Positions 56,607-64,000 of a stretch of 64,000 bases of DNA are shown here, piece by piece; positions within the stretch are counted from its first letter, which is position 1; each line of letters begins with the position of its first letter. Source of the DNA: Excoecaria cochinchinensis. Lineage: Eukaryota; Streptophyta; Magnoliopsida; Malpighiales; Euphorbiaceae. Location: positions 23,368,001 through 23,432,000 of the forward strand of contig CANTUQ010000055.1 in assembly GCA_947683425.1 (NCBI GenBank), read 5' to 3'. The position numbers and the translations under genes are program-made. The notes beneath the pieces were generated by a model. The model was not told the origin of the DNA. It ran no database searches and was given only the letters and a program-made list of their open reading frames with translations.

Positions 56607-57883
56607 GTTTTTACTTAGATATTCCCTGCAAAGTTATGTGCATAGAAGTATATACAATAAATTGTATGTATATGATAATGAGATGTAAGTGCTTGTAAAA
56701 AAATGGATAAACCACGTCCTAGGCGGTCAAGGGTCCGTTATGGATGCGGCCTGACTGCTCCACCATGCCCCCAAGGATCCAGGAGAGTGTCACCTTGGCT
56801 TTAGGGACTCTGGCCCAAAACCTGTTCTGAACGACTTGTTGGCCGTGTATCTTTACCCCCCGAATCAATGATCATATACCCAAGATTCTGACTCATGTCC
56901 CTTCATCTGAAGTAATGCCGCATTATTGCTCGAGGCATCGAAAGTCATTATTTTGAAGGTAGTGCGTCCCTTGTGGATTTTCACACTAGCTTTTCTTTGT
57001 GGGAAATGCATCCCTTTAGGGATTTTCACATGACCCTTTGCCTAATTTTTTCTTTGAATGGACCCAACCTAATCCAAAGGCTCTTATTTTTATTTATTTT
57101 TATTTTTATTATTTATTTATTTATTTTTCTTTTCTTTAATTTTTCTTTTTCTTTATGAGAGATTAAAGTCATTGACAAACCTTCTCACGATGGTTTCATA
57201 TGGATAGCCGCATTGACGGGCCGAGGTATCAGCTTTATGACCTATTGGGTACGCTTTGACTATGCAACCCAAGACCTTTCATACCTTCCTTCGGAAACCA
57301 TTCTGTCACTTCTACTAGCATGTATGAGAGATGGGTACTTAGTCCCGTCACTGATAATAGGACTTGTCAACTTTAGCATCTGGCCAGCGAGAGTAGTGGT
57401 AGGAATTAGTACAGATTTGCATGCACTTTGAGCAATATATTTCTTTTTAAAATAGAACTAGAAAATAATGTAAATGAATAAATTCAGTTTTATTTCACTT
57501 CACAAAATTGTGTACATCTCAGTATGATTTCAGTATACATAATTATCATTTAACGTTAATTCAAAATGCAAAGCTACATTCATTCGTGGAACAAATCCTG
57601 ATAGCATCAAACTTCTGTTACCAATCATTCCTCTCGAGTTTTCTTGATTGGACATTTTCTCTCAAGCCTCTAATTTTTGCCCAGGATGCCTTTTTGCAGT
57701 TTTCACCCTAACGAGGCGCCCAATTTTAGCAAGGCTGCCTTTTTTCGATTTTTGACCTACGGGGCTTTTATTCTCTTCCTTTGATTTGTATTGTCTTTAG
57801 CCATGGAACCTCTTGAGTCTATCAATGTTGATCGGCTCCCTGAACTCATTACCTTAGCCATCTGATAGAATTGCTGCTTTTTT
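56607..57883 (-). other. 3' untranslated region of element J
   Basis: Non-coding DNA between the tandem repeats and the end of the integrase. It includes a ccatgcccccaaggatccagg block (about 56763) and an AT-rich (tttat)n stretch (57088-57150). Long 3' UTRs are usual in Tat/Ogre elements. I see no gene. Confidence 0.6.
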
Positions 57884-58840
57884 TTACAACAACTTCTTTA
57901 GGATGAAAGGACCTTCCCATGTCGGTCTGAATTTCCCTCTGATATCGGGCACACTCGGTCTCATTTGTTTGAATACCAAGTCCCCTTCCTTCAACGGGTG
58001 TTTCTTGACTTTCTTTTCGAACGACCTGACAAGCCTTTTCTGATAAATCTGATTATGATAGTAGGCTCTCATCCTGCTCTCATCTAGCATGTTCAGGTGC
58101 TGCAACCGCTGCTGTGCCCATTCGGCTTTTCGAATTTTAGCTTCCATAACTACCCTCAATGACTTAAGTTCAATCTTGACTGGCAGTACAGCCTCCGTCC
58201 CATATACCAAGGAATATGGTGTGGCCCCTGTAGAAGTTCTGACATACGTTATGTAACCCCAAGTGCGAAAGGCAACTTTTTCGCCCAATCTTTATAATTC
58301 TGGACTATTTTGGACAGGATTCTCTTGACGTTCTTCTTGGCAGCTTTTACTGCTCCATTAGCCTACAGACGATAATGAGAAGATTTATGATACTTAATAC
58401 CGTACTTTTGAAATAACCTCTTCGTCTCAGCCATGAACTGGACCCCATTGTCGGATACCACGTGATATGGGAGGCTGTATCTGTATATCAAGTTCTTCTC
58501 TATAAATTTAGCCATATCCCATGCATCGACCTTTTTGAAAGACTCAGCCTCTACCCATTTTGTGAAGTAGTCGATGGCAACTATGATGAATCTATGTCCA
58601 TTAGAGGCCGTGGGATGTATTTCTCCAATAATGTCGATCCCCCAAGCTACAAACGGCTAAGGCGATGTCAAACTCTGTAACTCTGAAACCAGCAAGTGCC
58701 TTAAATTTGCATACTGCTGACACAACTTGCATTGCTTTACGTATTTTGAGCAGTCTGTATCCATAGTGAGCCAGTAGAATCCTTGTCTCATGATCTTCTT
58801 GGCTAGCATCAAACCATTCATGTAGGCTCTCTGCACACAC
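57884..58840 (-). pseudogene. Element J integrase
   Basis: On the minus strand it reads FIIVAIDYFTKWVEAESF (first Asp, about 58590), YHVVSDNGVQFMAE (second Asp, about 58450) and, at the third catalytic position, ANGAVKAA, where Glu is Lys. A TAG stands where a Gln is expected just before. The final frame (58288-57884) contains TGATPYSLVYGTEAVLP, MRAYYHNQIYQKRLVRSF, HPLKEGDLVFK and WEGPFIL. The zinc-binding part lies at about 58840-58601, broken. Confidence 0.88.
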
Positions 58841-59231
58841 CAGCGTGAGTTTCCTCCATTACCTTTTCGGCCTATTTTTCATCTAGTCATCTCAATTGGA
58901 TACCATCGGCTTGTCGTTTATAGAACACCCCATTTATTCAGATAAACTGAGTAGATAACTTGCGAATCAACCTCTGGTTTTTCTCAGTAGCCTCTTCTGG
59001 AAACGTTGCATTTTCTAGATAATTTTTGATATCATCATACTACGACTTCCCATCTATTACTTCCATTTCCATGACCGGTTTAGACTCAAAGCTAGGCCTC
59101 TCAGAACTAGAAATCAGCAAAAGGCTTCATATCCACCCCTCTGGGTTATCCCATATCGATACCAAAGTTACAAGCACGTCTGCTAGCTGGTTCTCATCTC
59201 TAGGAACAAAGTGAAAGGTGCACACTTCAAA

Positions 59232-59600
59232 CTAATCGCTCAAATCTTTTAAGTACTTCACATATGGGACCAACTGCTCTTCTTTAACAGCATATTTACC
59301 CCTAATCTGATTGATCACCAGCGATGAATCTCCAAATACCTCCACATTCTTTGCCCCCAAAGCTATCAATGCTTCTAACCCAAAAGTGCATGCTTCATAT
59401 TCAGCTTCATTGTTGGTGGCTTTATATCTTAGCTTCTTAGCTAAAGGGAGTTTTTCATCATCCGATGCCCCCTTGCTGTTTACGGCCCCATCAAAGTGCA
59501 ACTGCCAGCCTTGAACCGTGATAGCTGCCACATCCTCGTCCGGGAAATTGAATTCATATGAATCTCCTTGGATAGGGTGCTCTGCCAGAAACTCTGCCAC
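59232..59600 (-). pseudogene. Element J archaeal-type RNase H
   Basis: MAEFLAEHPIQGD, WQLHFDGAVNSKGAS, LPLAKKLRYKATNNEAEYEA, FGLEALIALGAKNVEVFGDS and LVINQIRGKYAVKEEQL identify the second RNase H of Tat-lineage elements. Catalytic Asp (FDGA), Glu (EAEYEA) and Asp (FGDSSL) are present, but the strand after NSKGAS is shortened by a deletion (missing the usual GxxLxxP block). Downstream is spacer with stops, then integrase. Confidence 0.88.
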
Positions 59601-59735
59601 TGCACGCCCCTTAATGGTTTTCTGGGTGATATAATTAACATCAAATTCTTATAACAGTAATAGCCATCTCCTCATTTTTCCAAGCAAATATGGAGCTTCC
59701 TGTAGGTATCTGAGAGGATTCTTTTTTCCCACTGC

Positions 59736-61191
59736 CTATACCTTGTAGGAGTGAAAATAGTGTCTCAACTTCTTGGAGGCCCAAATTACTGCGAGACAGA
59801 TCTTTTCTACTTCTGCGTATTTGATCTCGTAGGCAAGGAACTTCTTACTGAGGTAATAGACTGCGAACTCCACTCCAAACTCATCCTCTTGAGCCATCAT
59901 GGCGCCTACAAAGCTATCCTCTATGGCCAAATATAGAATAGTGGTTTGACTGGCTGCGGTGGTCTCAGAACTGGTGGATTCAACAAATACTCCTTGATGG
60001 TGTCAAATGCTTTTTGACAGTCTTCATTCCATACTACAGGTTGGTTCTTTTTGAGTAGCTTGAAGATTGGCTCACAAATTGAAGTAAGCTTGGCGATAAA
60101 CCTGCTGACATACTGCAATTTACCCAAAAAACTTCTGACATCCTTTTCCTTCTGAGGTACTGGCATTTCTCAAATGGCCTTGACTTGGTTTGGGTCAATC
60201 TCAATCCCCCTCTAGCTAACCACATGTCCCAGCAGCTTCCCTGAGGTAACACCGAAGATGCATTTCTTGGGATTTAGCCGCAATTTATATTTAACGATCC
60301 TCTATAAGAACTTTTTTAGAGCTTCAAAGTGCCTTCTCTAGTGGATGACTTTATCATCATAGCATCCACGTATACCTCTACCTCCTTATGGATCAAGTCA
60401 TTTAGAATTTTGGTTGCCATTCTCTGATAAGTTGCACCTGCGTTCTTCAAACTAAATGGCATCACTCTATAAGAAAAAGTTCCCCATTCTGTGATGAAGT
60501 TTCTTAATTCGATCGGCTATCTTGTTGAGGATCTGATTATAACCTACATAACCATCCACGAAGCTGTACATCATGCAAGAGGCTGCACTGTCTACCAGTA
60601 CATATATGTGAGGCAGTGGAAAGTCATCCTTTGGACAAGCCTTATTCAGATCTCGGTAGTCTACGCATATGCGTACTTTACCATCCTTCTTGGCTACTGG
60701 GACAATATTGGCCAACCAGGTTGGGTACTGCACTTCAATTTAAAACTTGGCCTCAATTTGCTTACGAATCTCCTCTTTGACCTTATCCGCCCATTCTAGC
60801 ATGAGCCTCCTAAGTTTCTGCTTGATAGGTTTGTGATCTGGGTATGTTGGGATGGCGTGTTCTGTGATTTCCCGATCCACTCCTGGCATATCTTCGTAGG
60901 TCCAAGCAAACACTTTTTCATGTTTTCTTAAGATTCTCCCAAATTTTTCTCGCTCTTCAGAAGTTATGTTAGATGCTATCAAGATTTCTTTTAGGTTTTT
61001 CGAGGTTCCAAGATTGAATGGAGTTGCATCAGTTGAATCAATGTCAAATATGGATGCATTAGGATCATGATTATGCATATTAAAATCATTAGAAACATCA
61101 TACAAGTAAGAGAAATTGTTCATTTCATTAATAGAACTGTAAACGTCATTAACATCATTAAAGAGTTCAGGAATAAAAAGAAAATCTACAC
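59736..61191 (-). pseudogene. pol: Element J reverse transcriptase and first RNase H
   Basis: From about 61190 down it reads ISSEEREKFGRI-like linker text, VFAWTYEDMPGVD and PDHKPIKQKLRRL. The polymerase follows with WLANIVPVAKKDGKVRICVD, YRDLNKACPKDDFPLPHIYV and FVDGYVGYNQI. The active-site loop reads YVDAMMIKS (expected YVDD, about 60350). The thumb/connection (60166-59921) reads VRSFLGKLQYVSRFIAKLT, and the first RNase H is at 59930-59736 (FAVYYLSKKF, VIWASKKLRHYF). Several shifts separate these parts. The 5' side is cut off by LTR K at 61192, so protease and gag are missing. Confidence 0.88.
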
Positions 61192-61557
61192 TGTCACACC
61201 CCATTTGCTCCCTAGTAGAATGAGCCTGTCTGTCTGTCTGTATGTATGTGTAAGCATTCGCATGTGTTCAGCATTTCATAAGGGTATTTTAGTAAAATAT
61301 ATATGCTTTTGGGGTTTTATTATTATGGGGGTACATACATGGCATTAGTGTGTTTATTAAGTGAGAAATACTTGGGTGTGTGTGTTTATGCCATTGTAGG
61401 GTACTTTAATTATAAGTGCATTAGGTGTGTGTGATGTAAGAGGGTTTTAGGTGTGAGTAGTGTAGGTTATTTTGGTGTGAGTGATTAGTTTCACCAATAG
61501 GAAATTGATACATATTTAGGATAAAGAAAGAAAAAGAAAAGGGAATGAAAGAAAAGG
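61192..61557 (+). mobile_element. LTR K, 5' fragment
   Basis: It starts TGTCACACCCCATTTGCTCC and continues CTAGTAGAATGAGCCTGTC, matching the start of LTR L read on the minus strand (CCAGTAGTTTGAGCCTGTCC) and of LTR B. It ends after about 365 bases, before the palindrome array, at another LTR terminus. Confidence 0.7.
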
Positions 61558-61630
61558 TGTCACACCCCAACCTATAACATGGATACTTCTACTTGTGATT
61601 AGAGATAGAAGGACCCAAGATAGATAGGAG
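61558..61630 (-). mobile_element. LTR terminal fragment M
   Basis: 73 bases ending, on the minus strand, GGTTGGGGTGTGACA, like the last bases of an L-type LTR. It may be the tail of an LTR into which L inserted, as B did into F. The left flank of L here is AGGAG. Confidence 0.4.
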
Positions 61631-61948
61631 TGTCACACCCCACTAGTACAAACATACAAACATCACATACAGAATAAAATATCCAGCGTAAATAAAAACT
61701 TTCAAACAGAGGAGAGAGATACAAAAGAAAATGGATACTTTTATTAATATACAGAATAAAGTCTTTACATCTTACATCAAATTACAAAACGAACCAATAA
61801 ACAAAAGCCCAGAATACACTGTTCTGAAGGGCTAACAAAACATTATACTATTACAAAAGAAGGAAAAGCCTATACTATAAAACATCCCATCTCTAGTTGC
61901 GTTGGCCTTCCCGATGCGACACGCCCAGAACACGCGTACCAAAACCTT

Positions 61949-62395
61949 CCACACCTGCACGGATAAACACCCGTGCTAAGCGAAATCGCTTAGTGGGGAA
62001 ACACACAATGCATGACCGCCACTCACAGTGACGGTAACATAAAACACATGAAAACAATACAATTATATATACATAGATATATCATCATACATATCCAATT
62101 CATTTAATTGCATTCTCATTCAGAATTCTTGCACAAAGGCACTCAATAACACCTGCTTAATCATAATGAGTGGATAACGAGTACACATAGATACTTGAGA
62201 GTATCGGTTCTATATGATAAACACATAGATACCCAAAGGTATCAAACATTCTTTTTATTTTATTCTAAGTGGTTACACATAGAATCTTAAGAAAGATTCG
62301 ACAGAAGGATCGCGAGGATCCAATCGGGGAACCTGATCAGGGTCCAAATCGTACACATAGCTGCAGCGGCACATAACTCTATTAGGCATGCCTAA
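61949..62395 (-). other. Ordered hairpin series in LTR L
   Basis: In plus coordinates: an acceptor-like tract cctgcacggataaacacccg (61955-61974), CTAAGCG-AAAT-CGCTTAG (61976-61993), a stem ACCGCCACT/AGTGACGGT (about 62009-62031), GATACT-TGAG-AGTATC (62190-62205), GATACC-CAAA-GGTATC (62228-62243), GAATCTT-AAGA-AAGATTC (62282-62299), CCTGATCAGG (about 62330-62339) and TTAGGCATGCCTAA (62382-62395). Read on the minus strand the order equals that in LTRs A, F and B. All stems listed are perfect or nearly so. Confidence 0.7.
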
Positions 62396-62555
62396 CTATC
62401 CACTTATCCGACATTAGCAGGTTATGCAAAATATTATCACATTTTTATATATATAATTCATGTAAATAGATAGGCAAAGCTTTAATGAAAACTGCATGCA
62501 AAAGAAATTAAGTCATTAAGCAAAAAGGAAAAGAAATCAAGTTTGGAAGTCACGT

Positions 62556-62860
62556 CTGTCGCGCTCGCGACGACTGTCGCGCTCGCGACAGAAGCCAAGC
62601 TACACTTCCCCGCCTCGTCTCGCGATCGCGAGAGATCTCGTGGTCGCGAGAGGATGGGGGAATGGCTCTTCTGTCGCGCTCGCGACAGAAGAGAACCTCA
62701 CACAAGCTTGGTGCTCGAGCACTCTGTCGCGCTCGCGATGGTTGTCGCGCTCGCGACAGAGAGCTCCCTCGAATTCTTCGGCGCGACATCTCTCGCGCCG
62801 GCGCGAGGATTGAAACCCCCGCATTCTGTCGCGCTCGCGACAGCGTCGCGATCGCGACAG
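62556..62860. repeat. Array of 18-bp GC-rich palindromes in LTR L
   Basis: Ten units of about 18 bp, most reading CTGTCGCG-CT-CGCGACAG. Four pairs abut at exactly 18 bp (62556+62574, 62618+62636, 62724+62742, 62826+62844); single units lie at 62671 and 62791. Variants keep symmetry (TCTCGCGATCGCGAGA, TCTCGCGCCGGCGCGAGG). CpG sites are almost all intact. Confidence 0.93.
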
Positions 62861-63917
62861 ACACGGGTTTTTCAACCCTTACGCCCAAATTCTGCAGATT
62901 TCACACAAATTTCACATCCAAACTTCCAAAATTGATTCCAAAACTCAAAATTCAGCAAATCAAGCATTCACAACTCATAACATAAATAAAAACCCAACTT
63001 CATCATCATTTATCTCAATTAAATCAAGTCAATTACATATCTAATTCTAAGAATTTCCAAAACAGCAGTTTTAACATCACTTACAACTATTCACATAATT
63101 TCCCTCAATTCCTTCAACAATATTCATTCTTTTACATCACATATCACTTTAATTTCAATTTAAGTTATAACCACTCAACTCATAATCCCAATCAAAGCAT
63201 AAACACATTTATCAAACTCAAATCACAAAATACACAAAAATATGAACAATTCCCAAACCTTCTCTCCTTAGCTCCTAATCGCGAGCTCCGCTTCCGCTAG
63301 CGATTCCTTTTCCTTTATCAGGTCTAGGAGCCTCCTCTGAACCATAAACCCATAACAATCAAGATCAATTTTAGAACAACCCACAATTGAATTTACAAAT
63401 ATTTAAACCTAGAGAAGAGGAAAGAGAAGGATCTAAAATACCCATAACCCCAACTCACCTTTAAGCTTTAAATCCACAAGACAAGCAACTCTAATTACTT
63501 CAAATGAAGAAAAGGGAGCAAGATCGGGCCAAGAAAAGAGAAGAACAAAGAAAGAAGAAAAAGAAATGGAAGAGGGTGGCGTGAAGCAGGAAGAAGAACG
63601 GGAAAACCAAAAGGAAAAGCTGAAATCTCTCTCACCACCAACCTCATTAATGCCCACTTATCCCCTTGCCACATGTCCTCCTCTCCAAAAGACACTTGCC
63701 CATAATACACCCTACTCCCATACACTATCACACACATTAAGCTAACTCTTATTACCCTATATTCCCATACATCCACTCATACCCTACACTAGCCTATTTC
63801 CTCTTCTCAACTAATACACACACTTTAAATAAATAAATCAATTTAACACACACATCAAAATATACACATACAGACACGGACAGGCTCAAACTACTGGGGT
63901 GATTTTGGGGTGTTACA

Positions 63918-63935
63918 ATACTCCCCCACTTAACA
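63918..63935 (-). promoter_or_regulatory. Polypurine tract of element L
   Basis: On the minus strand TTAAGTGGGGGAGTAT lies between the internal region end (aatttcgaggacgaaattct) and the LTR start TGTAACA. The remaining bases to 64000 are the last internal sequence of element L. Confidence 0.85.
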
Positions 63936-64000
63936 GAATTTCGTCCTCGAAATTCTTACCTGTTCCAAATAACTGAGGGTATTGCAATCTCATAGCTTCT

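Larger units (their letters stand above)
61631..63917 (-). mobile_element. 3' LTR of element L (2.29 kb, minus strand)
   Basis: On the minus strand it starts TGTAACACCCCAAAATCACC (63917), right after a polypurine tract, and ends GGGGTGTGACA (61631). It is the best preserved LTR of the B/F/A type here: its palindromes and hairpins are almost unmutated. The rest of element L lies to the right of the window. No gene is contained; the long frames across 62543-62985 on both strands are readings of the palindrome array. Confidence 0.88.

Noticed and set aside
60491..60799. 102-residue plus-strand frame
   Set aside because: Antisense to the conserved reverse transcriptase motifs of element J.
62543..62985. 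Four overlapping open frames (up to 130 residues) with repeated SRARQ/VALATE-like peptides on both strands
   Set aside because: They are readings of the CG-rich palindrome array inside LTR L; peptides repeat only because the DNA does, and all frames are open together.

Overview
This is plant nuclear DNA, most likely from a eudicot. It is a dense nest of transposable elements around very little host sequence. The evidence is long LTRs with TG...CA ends, initiator-Met tRNA-type primer sites, plant-specific dual RNase H Ty3/gypsy (Tat lineage) polyproteins, a chromovirus with a chromodomain, CACTA, hAT and Mutator-like DNA elements, and split plant gene exons. I see no CRISPR array, operon, rRNA or tRNA gene. 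The only open reading frame that looks like an intact host gene is a 139-residue, three-helix membrane protein on the minus strand (9505-9924). Two host pseudogenes are clear: a split triosephosphate isomerase gene (10752-13497, minus) and a piece of a DRM-type DNA methyltransferase (37881-38421, plus).

Layout, left to right. 1-4851: 3' end of a pol-deleted gypsy element (A) with a 4.3 kb LTR, inserted in an older LTR-like sequence (4852-6563, minus) that interrupts a Tat-type protease remnant (6564-7200, minus). 7434-8532: hAT-type non-autonomous element with a perfect 8-bp target duplication. 9505-9924: the membrane-protein gene. 10752-13497: isomerase pseudogene with a Mutator-like element in one intron (perfect 9-bp target duplication). 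13839-14750: 3' end of a Copia element. 15015-16108: gypsy LTR (G'). 16270-22741: degraded Tat element I on the minus strand. 22827-25842: solo LTR E1 with a perfect 5-bp target duplication. 26800-30097: CACTA element with a 3-bp target duplication. 30835-32202: dead hAT transposase. 32203-37208: two LTRs (G minus, E3 plus) and a primer site. 37881-38421: methyltransferase pseudogene, cut by a second CACTA end and then by LTR D. 39594-50637: LTR F, split by a nearly complete chromovirus B (41310-50571). 50638-52947: LTR E2 (minus). 52948-61191: Tat/Ogre-like element J (minus), whose 3' LTR is followed by a second primer site and leader, so two elements appear to share one LTR. 61192-64000: stacked LTR termini and the 3' LTR of element L (minus).

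The most interesting signal is inside the LTRs. The chromovirus-like LTRs (A, F, both B copies, L) carry an array of 18-bp GC-rich palindromes followed, in fixed order, by short inverted repeats whose arms differ between copies but stay complementary. They end in a hairpin next to a splice-acceptor-like motif. The unrelated Tat/Ogre-like LTR (J, and its relative D) carries at a comparable place six 15-bp palindromes on an exact 20-bp repeat. These look like conserved RNA structures or DNA-binding arrays. All structural statements are from reading by eye; no alignment or folding program was run.

Every retroelement coding region is broken. Most premature stops I could interpret are CAA/CAG to TAA/TAG, CGA to TGA or TGG to TAA/TGA, as expected from deamination of methylated cytosine. 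Catalytic residues are also lost (reverse transcriptase D to N, integrase E to K).
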